Source of the DNA: Streptomyces sp. R41
GTDB taxonomy: Bacteria > Actinomycetota > Actinomycetes > Streptomycetales > Streptomycetaceae
Assembly (NCBI RefSeq): GCF_041053055.1
Contig: NZ_CP163443.1
Coordinates: 3,658,001-3,722,000 of the forward strand
Direction of reading: 5' to 3'
Length of the DNA: 64,000 nt
This document shows positions 49,278 through 58,525 of this stretch, piece by piece. The translations under genes were made by a program, and so were the position numbers. The notes beneath the pieces are model-generated. The model was given only the letters and a program-made list of their open reading frames with translations. It had not been told where the DNA came from and searched no databases. Each line of letters starts with the position of its first letter. Position 1 is the stretch's first letter.

Positions 49278-50345
49278 CTACAGCCTCGGCTGCGCGCTCG
49301 TCGCCAGCGACCCGCACAACGCCGTCGCGCTGCCGGTGGCGTAGGGGTCGGTGCCGGCCGGGCCGCCCGCCTTCGCCGTCTGTCCCGCCAGCAGCGGGTG
49401 CAGCTGGTTGACCGAGTCCTCGGAGCAGGCGAGCGGCCCGGCCTGGACGTAGGAGACGACCAGCTCGGCCTGGTGCATGCGCAGGTCGTCGCGGTCGAAG
49501 CGGAAGTGCAGCTCGCGCCGGACGGTGAACAGCGAGGCCTTCGCGTGCGCGTCCAAGCCCGTCGGCTTCAGCGCGTACACGAAGGTGTGGTCGGCGATGA
49601 CCTCAAGGGTGTTCGAGTCGAACTCGGCGGCCTGGAGGGTGCCCTGCACACGGATCTTCTTGTCGGCGAGCTGGGCCTGGGCCGCGTCGAAGCGGACCAG
49701 CCAGCCGGTGGGCGCGTGCCGGCCGTCCGCGGTCGGCCGGTCGAGGCTCTGGTCGAACTGGTCGAGCTGCTGCGGGTCGAGCAGTATCCGTACCGGCCGG
49801 GTGGCGCCGCCGGTGAGGACGTCCGGGTCGAGGGAGGACTCGACGAGGTAGTCCTTGGCGGTGGTCAGGGCGGTGACGACCTGGCTGTCGGAGAAGTGCG
49901 CGGTGCGCCGGGAGGCGGGCAGTGTGATGCCCTCGGCGCCGATGCGGAACTGGGCGGCCGGGCTGTGCGCGTACAGCTCCTCGGCGTTCGTGGAGCCGGG
50001 CACGGCGGTCTGCGGGGCCAGGGGTATGACCGTCATCCGCAGCGGCTCGGGGGGCTGGGCGGTGGGGGTCTGATACGGGTGGCGTACGCCCATGTAGATC
50101 GCGGTGCCGAAGGCTATGGCGATCAGCAGGACGAGGATCAGCGCCTGCCGGGACAGCCCGCGCTGGAGGGCCGGGCGGCGACGTACGGCCGGGGCGTGGT
50201 CGGCCATGCGCTCCTGGGCGGAGAATTCCTGGAGGCGGGCAGCACGAACGAACGACTCGTCGAAGACGACGGATCGGTACTCGTCCTCTCCACCAGCGGG
50301 AGCACCCTCGGGTGTCCCCTCAGGTGGGTCTCCAGGCCCGCCCAT
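49278..50345 (-). CDS. Single-pass membrane protein with SVVFDE motif, unknown function
   Basis: 355 residues. The cytoplasmic N-terminus holds YRSVVFDESFVRAARLQEFS. A helix follows (ALILVLLIAIAFGTAIYMGV). The rest is extracytoplasmic, with no cysteine-rich or enzymatic motif but a regular alpha/beta look (TLEVIADHTFVYALKPTGLD, VRRELHFRFDRDDLRMHQAE). The next gene upstream encodes another single-pass protein with the same N-terminal motif. Confidence 0.75.
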   Translation of the reverse strand: MGGPGDPPEGTPEGAPAGGEDEYRSVVFDESFVRAARLQEFSAQERMADHAPAVRRRPALQRGLSRQALILVLLIAIAFGTAIYMGVRHPYQTPTAQPPEPLRMTVIPLAPQTAVPGSTNAEELYAHSPAAQFRIGAEGITLPASRRTAHFSDSQVVTALTTAKDYLVESSLDPDVLTGGATRPVRILLDPQQLDQFDQSLDRPTADGRHAPTGWLVRFDAAQAQLADKKIRVQGTLQAAEFDSNTLEVIADHTFVYALKPTGLDAHAKASLFTVRRELHFRFDRDDLRMHQAELVVSYVQAGPLACSEDSVNQLHPLLAGQTAKAGGPAGTDPYATGSATALCGSLATSAQPRL

Positions 50346-50458
50346 ACATTCAGAGTAGGTCTCCCGGAGCTCAGGTAAACGCCCTGCTACACGACAAGTT
50401 CTGACAGGTTCTCACCAGGATCGTCACGGTGTTCGAAGGGTCGTCGGCAGCGCTGGTG

Positions 50459-51103
50459 TCAGGGTGTCCGGGGGACCGCCGACACCGCTGGCTGGGAGTA
50501 GTCGGCCGAAGCGGAGGGTCCGGTGCCGGTGACTTTGTCCCGGCCCTGTTCCAGGCCCGTCGAGGCGGGCGGCGGCGGGACCTGTTCCTGGCGGCCCGAA
50601 GACGCGCCCCGGTAGACCGCCGTGAAGGCAAGGGCGACCATGCCGACGCCCATCACGAGGGCGAGGATCCAGGCGACGGGGCGGTGCCAGCGGGTCTGTT
50701 TTCCATAGACCCTGCCGTACGTCCCCGGTGCGCCGTAGCGGCCTTCCAGGACCTCGGTGTCGTCCAGATCGTCCAAGTCGGGATCGTGGCCGAAATCGCC
50801 ACGGCCGTCGGGCCCGAAGGATTCGTCGTAGCGCTCGTCGTCGCCGCGTGCGCCCCGGGCGTGCGCCCGGCGCCCCTCGGCCTCGGAGGCCTCCGCGCGG
50901 GCCTGAGCGGCTGCCAGGAGTCTCTCCACTGCGGTCGGCTCGTGGATCACCGCCGCCCGTACGAAGTCCTCGTCGAAGACCACGGAGGCGAACTCTTCGT
51001 CCGCACCCCCGCGGTCGCGGTCGTCGTCGGGCTCCCAGCCGTCAGGGAACGGCGTGCCCCCCACGTCCTCCGGCACGGATCCAGAGTAGACCTGGGGGGT
51101 CAT
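50459..51103 (-). CDS. Single-pass membrane protein with SVVFDE motif, unknown function
   Basis: 214 residues from ATG 51103 (MTPQVYSGSVPEDVGGTPFP). The motif FASVVFDEDFVRAAVIHEPT matches the one in the 49278-50345 product. An acidic linker (HDPDLDDLDDTEVLEG) leads to one helix (VAWILALVMGVGMVALAFTA) and a short Pro/Ser-rich outside tail. It lies between proA and the other SVVFDE gene, all on the minus strand. Confidence 0.75.
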   Translation of the reverse strand: MTPQVYSGSVPEDVGGTPFPDGWEPDDDRDRGGADEEFASVVFDEDFVRAAVIHEPTAVERLLAAAQARAEASEAEGRRAHARGARGDDERYDESFGPDGRGDFGHDPDLDDLDDTEVLEGRYGAPGTYGRVYGKQTRWHRPVAWILALVMGVGMVALAFTAVYRGASSGRQEQVPPPPASTGLEQGRDKVTGTGPSASADYSQPAVSAVPRTP

Positions 51104-51253
51104 TTTGGGCAGACGGTATGGAAATTCATCCACCTGACGAGATGCGCCTCGCGCGGACCGCGGGCCGCGAAACACGCGCCGCGCGCCCCCGGCGGCGCTC
51201 CGGAGCCGGCGCCGATGTCAGTGGCGACGCCGGACGCTCTTGCCCCGGGAGCC

Positions 51254-52540
51254 TCAGCGCCGAATGTGCCCATCCCCTGTGACGATGTACTTCGTGCTCG
51301 TGAGCTCCGGCAGCCCCATCGGCCCCCGCGCGTGCAGCTTCTGCGTGGAGATGCCGATCTCCGCGCCGAAGCCGAACTGGCCGCCGTCGGTGAAGCGGGT
51401 CGACGCGTTCACGGCGACCGTCGTGGAATCGACCAGCTGGGTGAAGCGGCGAGCGGCCTGCTGCGAGGTGGTGACGATGGCCTCGGTGTGGCCCGAGGTC
51501 CACAGCCGGATGTGCTCCACCGCTCTGTCGAGCGAGTCGACGACGGCGGCGGCGATGTCGTACGAGAGGTACTCCGCCTCCCAGTCCTCGGGGGTCGCCT
51601 CGACGACGGTGGCCTTGGAGTCCTTGGCGTAGGCGAGGACGCGCTCGTCGGCGTGCACGGTGACCCCGGCGTCCGCGAGGGCGTCCAGGGCGCGCGGCAG
51701 GAACTCGGGGGCGATGTCCTGGTGGACCAGGAGCGTCTCGGCGGCGTTGCAGACACTGGGCCGCTGGGCCTTGGAGTTGATCAGGATGTCGATCGCCATG
51801 TCGAGGTCGGCGTTCGCGTCGACGTAGACGTGGCAGTTGCCGGTGCCGGTCTCGATGACCGGGACAGTGGACTCCTGGACGACCGTGCGGATCAGCGAGG
51901 CGCCGCCGCGCGGGATGAGGACGTCGACAAGGCCGCGGGCGCGCATCAGCTCGCGTACGGACTCGCGGCCCTCGCCGGGCACGAGCTGGACGGCGTCGGC
52001 GGGCAGCCCGGCGCCGCCCACGGCGTCGCGCAGGACCCGTACGAGCGCCGTGTTCGACTCGTACGCGGACGACGAGCCGCGCAGCAGCACCGCGTTCCCG
52101 GACTTCAGGCAGAGCGCGGCGGCGTCGACCGTCACGTTCGGGCGGGCCTCGTAGATGATGCCGACGACGCCGAGCGGCACACGGACCTGGCGCAGGTCGA
52201 TGCCGTTCGGGAGGGTCGAGCCGCGGACGATCTCGCCGACCGGGTCGGGCAGCGCCACCACGTCGCGGACGTCGGAGGCGATCGCGCGCACGCGCTCGGG
52301 CGTGAGCGTGAGGCGGTCGATGACGGTCTCGCTGGTCCCGGCCTCGCGGGCGCGCGCGATGTCCTTGGCGTTGGCGGCGACGATCTCGCTGGTACGGACC
52401 TCCAGCGCGTCCGCGATCGCGAGCAGCGCGTCGTCCTTCTCGGCCCGCGGCAGGGGCGCCAGGTCGGCGGCGGCGGCCTTCGCGCGGTAGGCGGCCTGGG
52501 TGACCGGGGACATCGAGTCGTACGGCGAGAGCGTGGTCAT
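51254..52540 (-). CDS. proA: Gamma-glutamyl phosphate reductase
   Basis: 428 residues ([20 protein letters not shown]). Aldehyde-dehydrogenase fold with the catalytic Cys in [34 protein letters not shown] and [20 protein letters not shown] bind the cofactor. It reduces glutamyl-5-phosphate to the semialdehyde in proline synthesis. proB lies upstream, separated by one repeat-bearing gene. Confidence 0.96.
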   Translation of the reverse strand: MTTLSPYDSMSPVTQAAYRAKAAAADLAPLPRAEKDDALLAIADALEVRTSEIVAANAKDIARAREAGTSETVIDRLTLTPERVRAIASDVRDVVALPDPVGEIVRGSTLPNGIDLRQVRVPLGVVGIIYEARPNVTVDAAALCLKSGNAVLLRGSSSAYESNTALVRVLRDAVGGAGLPADAVQLVPGEGRESVRELMRARGLVDVLIPRGGASLIRTVVQESTVPVIETGTGNCHVYVDANADLDMAIDILINSKAQRPSVCNAAETLLVHQDIAPEFLPRALDALADAGVTVHADERVLAYAKDSKATVVEATPEDWEAEYLSYDIAAAVVDSLDRAVEHIRLWTSGHTEAIVTTSQQAARRFTQLVDSTTVAVNASTRFTDGGQFGFGAEIGISTQKLHARGPMGLPELTSTKYIVTGDGHIRR

Positions 52541-52600
52541 GAGGGAAGGGTAGTGCGCCGCGCGAGCCGGTCCACCGGCTATCCCACACCGCGAGACGGG

Positions 52601-52724
52601 CTCAAAAGGGGCGAACTCCGACGGGGGCTCAAGAGGGGCGAACTCCGGCGTGGGCCCGGACGCGGACTCAAAAGGGGCGAACTCCGGCGTGGGCCCCGAC
52701 GCGGACTCAAAAGGGGTGCACTCC
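52601..52724. repeat. Tandem duplication of a gene's 3' end including its stop codon
   Basis: The word CTCAAAAGGGG(C/T)G(A/C)ACTCC occurs at 52601, 52628 (one change), 52667 and 52706. The last one contains the stop codon of the 52707 gene and its final residues (GVHPF then stop). Downstream copies spell GVRPF-stop in register. Periods are 39, 39 and 27. Confidence 0.85.
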
Positions 52725-53237
52725 GACGGGCGTCGCCGGCAGCGGTCCGTAGCCCTCCGCGATCCGCTGGTGGTACGTCTCGCGGTCGATGACCTCCAGG
52801 CCGACGATCTCCCAGGGCGGGAGCTTGGCGGTCTGGCGGTGCTCGCCCCACAGGCGCAGTGCGACCGCCGCCGCGTCGTGCAGGTCGCGGGCCTCTTCCC
52901 AGTAGCGGATCTCCGCGTGGTCGTTGGCGTACCGGCTGGTCAGCAGAAAGGGGTGGTCGTGGGCGAGCTGTTCGAGACCGCGCCTGACCTCCTTCAGCGG
53001 GGCCTCGTCGCCCGAGACGCTGAGCGTGACGTGCCACAGCCGGGGCTGGTCCGCCGGCTCCTCGCCCTCGTACGTGTCGCCGGCCGCGACGCTCGTCAGG
53101 GCCCGCTCCTCGCCCGCCACGCGGGAGGCGGCCCCACCCGCACGGGAAGCGGCCCCTCCCGCACGGGAGGCGGCCCCACCCGCACGGGAGGCGGCACCAC
53201 CGCGGGACGCCGCCGCCCCAGGGCGCACTCGTCTCAC
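52707..53237 (-). CDS. Hypothetical protein with 7-residue repeat, between proB and proA
   Basis: 176 residues from GTG 53237 with AAAGGAGG 5 nt upstream. A short N-terminal array of GGAASRA (bases 53122-53215, exact 21-nt period) is followed by about 140 folded residues ([60 protein letters not shown]). I do not recognise the family. Its position inside the pro genes suggests a shared transcript, but nothing indicates a role in proline synthesis. Confidence 0.75.
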   Translation of the reverse strand: MRRVRPGAAASRGGAASRAGGAASRAGGAASRAGGAASRVAGEERALTSVAAGDTYEGEEPADQPRLWHVTLSVSGDEAPLKEVRRGLEQLAHDHPFLLTSRYANDHAEIRYWEEARDLHDAAAVALRLWGEHRQTAKLPPWEIVGLEVIDRETYHQRIAEGYGPLPATPVGVHPF

Positions 53238-53446
53238 GACGGCCTCCTTTACGCAATGGTCGTACCGAATACCGGGGTCTCCCTGCCACAAAGTTGAGCA
53301 GGTGGGGAGCCGTCGCGTGGCGGTTTTACGGAACGTCCCCCACTGGAGGCGGGGGAATCGGCCGTTTACGGGTGTAGTGGACAGCTGTTTTGCGGGTCCG
53401 CGGAACGTCTGTCGTACGCATTCACGGGCGCGACAGAACGGCTGTC

Positions 53447-54625
53447 TTACGGATTCAGCAGTACGAGGTCGTCCCTGTGTACGACCTCACGCTCGTACGC
53501 GGGGCCCAGCTCGCGCGCCAGTTCCCTGGTCGAACGGCCGATGAGCTGTGGAATCTCCTTGGCGTCGAAGTTCACCAGGCCTCGCGCGACCGCCCGGCCC
53601 GTGCTGTCGCGCAGCTCGACCGGATCGCCCGCGGTGAACTCGCCCTCGACGGACGCGATGCCCGCCGGCAGCAGCGACTTGCGCCGTTCGACGACCGCGC
53701 GCACGGCCCCGTCGTCCAGGGTGAGCGCACCCTGCGGGGTGGAGGCGTGCTGAAGCCACAGCAGCCGGTCGGCGGACCGCTTGCCGGTGGGGTGGAAGTA
53801 GGTGCCGGTGTCCCGGCCCGCGAGGGCGTCGGCGGCGTGGATGGCGCTGGTCAGCACCACCGGGATACCCGCCGCGGCGGCGATCCGGGCCGCCTCGACC
53901 TTGGTGACCATGCCGCCGGTGCCGACGCCCGCCTTGCCCGCGCTGCCGACGTCGATGCCGTCGAGATCGGACGGCCCGCGTACTTCCGCTATCCGCGAGG
54001 TACCGGGCTTGCTGGGGTCGCCGTCGTACACGCCGTCCACGTCGGAGAGCAGCACGAGCAGATCGGCCCGTACGAGATGGGCGACGAGCGCGGCGAGCCG
54101 GTCGTTGTCGCCGAAGCGGATCTCGTCCGTGGCGACGGTGTCGTTCTCGTTGACGACCGGCAGCGCGCCCATCGCGAGGAGCTTGTCGAGGGTGCGGGAG
54201 GCGTTGCGGTGGTGGGCGCGGCGGCTGGTGTCGTCGGAGGTGAGGAGCACCTGTCCGACGCGGATGCCGTAGCGGGCGCAGGAGGCGGTGTAGCGGGCGA
54301 CCAGGAGGCCCTGGCCGACGCTGGCGGCGGCCTGCTGCCGGGCGAGGTCCTTGGGGCGGCGGCGCAGCCCCAGCGGCGCGAGCCCCGCGGCGATGGCGCC
54401 GGACGAGACGAGGACGATCTCCCTCTCGCCGCCGCTGCGGGCCTTGGCGAGGACGTCGACCAGGGCGTCGACCCGGTCGGCGTCGAGGCCGCCGGACGCG
54501 GTGGTCAGCGACGAGGAACCCACCTTGACGACGATCCGGTGAGCCTGCGCCACGGCATCTCTGTGGGCCTGCGTCGCGGCATGGGTCCGGGCCTGCGCCA
54601 CGGCATCGGCGTCGGCCTGTGTCAC
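53447..54625 (-). CDS. proB: Glutamate 5-kinase with PUA domain
   Basis: 392 residues from GTG 54625 (AAGG 6 nt upstream); GTG 54646 is an alternative. The N-terminal extension carries an 8-residue repeat (bases 54543-54622, 24-nt period: VAQARTHA, ATQAHRDA). The kinase domain (RIVVKVGSSSLTTASGGLDA, LVSSGAIAAG, NENDTVATDEIRFGDNDRLA, LLSDVDGVYDGDP) is followed by a PUA domain (VEGEFTAGDPVELRD). It phosphorylates glutamate in proline synthesis. The extension is repeat-derived and probably variable between strains. Confidence 0.95.
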   Translation of the reverse strand: MTQADADAVAQARTHAATQAHRDAVAQAHRIVVKVGSSSLTTASGGLDADRVDALVDVLAKARSGGEREIVLVSSGAIAAGLAPLGLRRRPKDLARQQAAASVGQGLLVARYTASCARYGIRVGQVLLTSDDTSRRAHHRNASRTLDKLLAMGALPVVNENDTVATDEIRFGDNDRLAALVAHLVRADLLVLLSDVDGVYDGDPSKPGTSRIAEVRGPSDLDGIDVGSAGKAGVGTGGMVTKVEAARIAAAAGIPVVLTSAIHAADALAGRDTGTYFHPTGKRSADRLLWLQHASTPQGALTLDDGAVRAVVERRKSLLPAGIASVEGEFTAGDPVELRDSTGRAVARGLVNFDAKEIPQLIGRSTRELARELGPAYEREVVHRDDLVLLNP

Positions 54626-54812
54626 GGTCTGCCTTGCCCCTGCCACCTGCTGTGTGTCCCCTCGCGTCGATCCGGGTGCCCCGCCTGGCAATCTACGCGA
54701 AGAGGGCGTGCCGACGCCCGCCGGTCCAGTCCCCGGACGCGACCGCCGAACGCCGACGGACGACTGGCGACTGGCGACCACAGCCGTACGACCACTGCGG
54801 TGGGCCTACGGC

Positions 54813-56000
54813 TCACGCCGCGCGCCGCGCCCCCAACACCCGCCGGGCCACCCGCCGCAGCCGCGGGAAGTGCGTGGTGCGCGGCTTGAAGCCCTCGATG
54901 GTGACCGTCTCGCGGGTCGTGGGGACGTAGCAGCTGTCCGGGACGCCGGCGGCCGGGTCGCGGAAGTGCGGGTAGGCGAGGAAGGCCTTGCGGCCGCGGG
55001 ACTCCAGCAGGACCTCGGGGGCCTTCTTCGCCTTGATGAACTCCAGTACGTCGACGAGGAGATCGCCCCGGCCCTGGGCCACGAGGTGGAGGCGCAACCG
55101 CTCGTGGACCTTGAGGCGCGAGGCGACGCCCTCGTGCCAGTAGGCGTCCAACAAGGGCTTGGCCAGCTCGAGTTTGTGACGCCGGATCTTCTCGCTCTGC
55201 TTGAGGAATCCGGGGCCGAACTGCGGGAGCAGGGTGATGAGTAACGGGCGGATCATCAGCGTGTCGCGGCGCCGACCGGCGGGTACGTGCTCGGCAATCA
55301 GGCCCATCAGGGCGCGGGCGGAGTCGAAGCGCAGGGTGTAACTGCCGCTCTTGGTCGCATGCTTGCCGTCGTCGCGGCCCACCAGGTAGTAGCACTCGTA
55401 GTCGGCGACCACGGAGACGCCGTCGGCGCGGAGGTAGGCCTCCATCGTGAACAGGGCGTCCTCGCCGGTCTTCAGCGACTCGTCGAAGTGCATGCCGTGC
55501 CGCGTGAGCAGCTCGCGGCGGAAGAGCTTCTGCGCGCTGAGGGTGAATTTGACGTTCGACGAGAAGACGTCGGTACGGGGCTGGTTCTTGCCCCACATCG
55601 ACTTCGGGGCGTTCCTGTTGACCCCGACGACTTTCCCGAGCACCACGTCCGTGCCCTGCTCGTCGGCCATCGCGACCATGCGCTCCAGGGCCTCGGGGCC
55701 GAAGTAGTCGTCGGCGTCGAGGAAGAAGACGTAGCGTCCGCGCGCCTTGCCGAGGCCGACGTTGCGCGGGCCGCTGGGGCCGCCCGAGTTGGGCTGGCTG
55801 ATGACCGTGACGGACATGGCCGCCCGCTCGGCGAACTTCTCCAGATACTCCCCCGTGCCGTCCGTCGACCCGTCGTCGACCGCGATCACCTCGATCCGTG
55901 CCGCGTCGAGCGTCTGGTTCTCCACGGATTCCAGGCACTTGACCAGGTACGGCATCGCTTCGTACGCCCCGATGATGACGGTCACATCAGGCTGCGTCAC
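54813..56000 (-). CDS. Glycosyltransferase family 2, TTA codon
   Basis: 395 residues from GTG 56000 (AAGGGGGA upstream). GT-A fold: VTVIIGAYEAMPYLVKCLES, IEVIAVDDGSTDGTGEYLEK, GKARGRYVFFLDADDYF with the DxD metal site. The C-terminal half contains an additional helical region. It resembles wall-polymer GT2 enzymes. It is downstream of the CDP-glycerol glycerophosphotransferase-like gene, with a strong hairpin between. A TTA codon (plus-strand 55242-55244, residue 253) suggests bldA-dependent expression. Confidence 0.9.
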   Translation of the reverse strand: MTQPDVTVIIGAYEAMPYLVKCLESVENQTLDAARIEVIAVDDGSTDGTGEYLEKFAERAAMSVTVISQPNSGGPSGPRNVGLGKARGRYVFFLDADDYFGPEALERMVAMADEQGTDVVLGKVVGVNRNAPKSMWGKNQPRTDVFSSNVKFTLSAQKLFRRELLTRHGMHFDESLKTGEDALFTMEAYLRADGVSVVADYECYYLVGRDDGKHATKSGSYTLRFDSARALMGLIAEHVPAGRRRDTLMIRPLLITLLPQFGPGFLKQSEKIRRHKLELAKPLLDAYWHEGVASRLKVHERLRLHLVAQGRGDLLVDVLEFIKAKKAPEVLLESRGRKAFLAYPHFRDPAAGVPDSCYVPTTRETVTIEGFKPRTTHFPRLRRVARRVLGARRAA

Positions 56001-56198
56001 GTTTCCCCCTTGTTACGGGAAGTGTCACTAGAACATTTCCCCCTTATCACCTCAATCGCTACCTAGAAGACGACTGAAAGTACGTACGGGTTGCCCGCAG
56101 CCGCTCAATTCGTGACCCAGCTCACAGGAGACGATGGGTAGCTTCACGGTGAAGGCTGGCAGAAGGACGTAAGAGAAACCGTAAGAAGCGTAAGAAAT

Positions 56199-56236
56199 GG
56201 GCATGGCCCCGAGGAGTGCTCCTCGGGGCCATGCCC
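56199..56236 (-). terminator. Terminator of the CDP-glycerol glycerophosphotransferase-like gene
   Basis: GGGCATGGCCCCGAGGAG (56199-56216) pairs perfectly with CTCCTCGGGGCCATGCCC (56219-56236). On the minus strand it is followed by ATTTCTTAC. It lies 20 nt past the stop at 56257. Confidence 0.9.
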
Positions 56237-56256
56237 ATGCGTGCATGCGGACTCGG

Positions 56257-58377
56257 TCAGCCCGTGACCGCCGCACCGTCCGTGTCGCCGGTCACCCGCT
56301 GGACGGGCACCGCGCCCGCCAGGTCCACGGCGACGGCCGAAGTACCGGACTCCTGGCCGAGGTTGCGCCGCTCGGCCTTCTGCGCCAGCTGCGCCACCGC
56401 CGAGTTGAACTGGTCGATCGACGCCGGCTCGTCCGGGCCGAGCAGATAACGCTTCAGCTCCTGACGGTCGGCAGCCTGCGCGTCGGCGGTCGGGTCGGTC
56501 ACCGCGGCCAGCAACTCGCCCAGTTCGGCGGCCGAGTTGGACAGGATCACGGCGGCGCGCACCGCGGTGTTCTGCCGCTTGAACTCCTCGACGCCCAGCT
56601 CCGCGGAGTCGGTGACCGCGTACGGCTTGCCGCTCGCGATGAAGTCGGAGACCACGCTGGAGATGTCCGAGACCATCGCGTCGGAGACGTTGAAGCAGTC
56701 GTACAGACGCGGCTCGGCGCCCGTGATGACGCGGTGCTCCCCGGCGCCGAAGGAGCGCCAGTACGCGTCGTTCCACTCGGCGCGCAGCCGGGCGACCTCG
56801 GCGTGCTTGGCCGTGTCCACCATGCCGTCGCGGGTGGCCTCGGCCTCGTCGCCCTTCTCGGCGGCACCGGTCAGCTCGGCGATGCGGGCCTCGATGCGGG
56901 CCAGCTCGGCCTTGGCCGCGCTCTGCACAGCGGCGTCGGCGGCGAAGCGCGGGTCGGCGGCGCGCTCGGCGGCCGCCTTCTCCACCAGCGCGGTGATCCG
57001 CTCGTGCGCGGCCTTGGCCTGCGCGCTGCGGGTGCCGGTGAAGGGGTGCGGCTTGTAGAGGACGCGAACCGGCTGGTCGGCGTCGAGGAGCCGCTTCACG
57101 ATGTTCTCGCCCGCGAGCAGGATCGAGGTGTTGCCGGGGTTGTCGTCCCAGCCCTCCCACGTGGGGGCGTACAGGATGGTGGGGCAGCGTCCATCAGCGG
57201 CTCCGCCGCGGGGGCCCTCGGGCACGCCCTGCCAGGACCGGATCGGGGCGAGCTGCGGGCGGCCCACCTCCACGATGTCGTCGTCACGGACGCCCACGTC
57301 GGCGATGGCGTAGCGGTCGCGGCCCGCGCGGCCCGCGGTCCACACCTCGTCGTACACCTTGCTGAACGGGTTGACGCTGGCGAGCTTGTCACTGTCGCCG
57401 TGGCCGATGAAGACGTGCTTGATGGTCGGCACGCGCAGCATGTGGATGTTCTTGCCGACGTTCGCCGCGTACAGCGCGACCCGCACCGTGGACAGGTCCA
57501 TGTTCATCAGGTGCACCCCTCCGGGCACGCAGATGACCGGCACGGTGGTGGGCGCCATGCGCTCCAGGATGGCGCGCTCGCGGAGGATGATCAGCGGCTT
57601 GGTGTCCAGCTGCTCCATCGTCTCCAGCCACATGTTGACCTGGTACGCCGAGTCCTTGGAGCCCGAGAAGTAGAGCACCGTCTCCGGGCGGTACTCGCGC
57701 AGCCAGTCGTCGACCGCCGCCAGGACCTTCTCCGCGTTCGGCGGGACCTTCTTCCCGCGTACGAACGGGACGAGCGCGGCGACATAGCCGAACGCCAGCA
57801 GCAGCGTGACCGCGACGCCCACGAATCCGAAGAGGTCGTCGTCGGTCGCCGCGGTGACGAGCACACCGGCGACCGCGACGAGGTCGAGGTGGAGCATCTT
57901 CTCCGCGGACCGGTGCAGCAGACGGCGCGGGGGCGCGTCCGGGATGCGGATGCGCGAGCTCAGGTCGACGTTGCGGGTGGCGACGGGCATCTTGCGGCGC
58001 AGCCGGATGAGCGTGATCAGCGCGCCGTGCGGGGCCTGGAAGCCGTAGAAGGCCAGGAAGCACGCGATGGCCGCGTAGAAGACCATGGTGTCGGACAGGT
58101 CCAGCCGCGCCAGGAGCAGCACGAGGAGCAGCTGCCGGATGAGGAACCTGATGGACAGACCGGCCCGCACCTTGCTGAGGCGGTTGATCAGATAGCTGCC
58201 ACGCCGGTGCAGATAGTGGTCCGCCAGGTACGTCACGGCGGCCGCGGCCGCGAAGGCAGCGACGCTCGGCAGGAGCGCGGCCAGCATCAGGCAGGGGAAG
58301 CCCAGCATCATGAGGGCCGCCGCGGCCAGCTCGGCCGCGCTGCCCACCCGGGCAACGCGAATAGCGGTGGAAATCAC
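56257..58377 (-). CDS. CDP-glycerol glycerophosphotransferase family protein (TagF/TarL-like)
   Basis: 706 residues from GTG 58377 (VISTAIRVARVGSAAELAAA). The first 210 residues contain membrane-seeking helices (LAAAALMMLGFPCLMLAALL, ATDDDLFGFVGVAVTLLLAF), an atypical addition. Then comes the Glyphos_transf domain: HVFIGHGDSDKLASVNPFSK, ILYAPTWEGWDDNPGNTSIL, RVLYKPHPFTGTR, LYDCFNVSDAMVSDISSVVS, DFIASGKPYAVTDS. TagF/TarL enzymes polymerise glycerol- or ribitol-phosphate from CDP-activated donors. The neighbouring Bcs1-like protein could supply CDP-ribitol, so the polymer may contain ribitol phosphate (inference). Confidence 0.9.
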   Translation of the reverse strand: MISTAIRVARVGSAAELAAAALMMLGFPCLMLAALLPSVAAFAAAAAVTYLADHYLHRRGSYLINRLSKVRAGLSIRFLIRQLLLVLLLARLDLSDTMVFYAAIACFLAFYGFQAPHGALITLIRLRRKMPVATRNVDLSSRIRIPDAPPRRLLHRSAEKMLHLDLVAVAGVLVTAATDDDLFGFVGVAVTLLLAFGYVAALVPFVRGKKVPPNAEKVLAAVDDWLREYRPETVLYFSGSKDSAYQVNMWLETMEQLDTKPLIILRERAILERMAPTTVPVICVPGGVHLMNMDLSTVRVALYAANVGKNIHMLRVPTIKHVFIGHGDSDKLASVNPFSKVYDEVWTAGRAGRDRYAIADVGVRDDDIVEVGRPQLAPIRSWQGVPEGPRGGAADGRCPTILYAPTWEGWDDNPGNTSILLAGENIVKRLLDADQPVRVLYKPHPFTGTRSAQAKAAHERITALVEKAAAERAADPRFAADAAVQSAAKAELARIEARIAELTGAAEKGDEAEATRDGMVDTAKHAEVARLRAEWNDAYWRSFGAGEHRVITGAEPRLYDCFNVSDAMVSDISSVVSDFIASGKPYAVTDSAELGVEEFKRQNTAVRAAVILSNSAAELGELLAAVTDPTADAQAADRQELKRYLLGPDEPASIDQFNSAVAQLAQKAERRNLGQESGTSAVAVDLAGAVPVQRVTGDTDGAAVTG

Positions 58378-58455
58378 GGAGAAACCTGCTCTTGAGGGGT
58401 TAGTGCCGGTTTGATACGAAATGTGAATCAAAAGTGAAAAAGCGAACCTTACGGA

Positions 58456-58504
58456 TTCAGGCCTCTGCGAATGCGCGGCAAATGCGCAGCCACAGAGGCC
58501 TGAA
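58456..58504 (-). terminator. Terminator of the cytidylyltransferase/SDR gene
   Basis: TTCAGGCCTCTG (58456-58467) pairs with CAGAGGCCTGAA (58493-58504), with an inner TGCGC/GCGCA helix. On the minus strand it is followed by CGCTTTTTCACTTTTG. It separates the gene at 58526 from the glycerophosphotransferase-like gene, so the latter must have its own promoter or depend on read-through. Confidence 0.8.
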
Positions 58505-58525
58505 TTCCAAAAGGCTATTAGTTGA

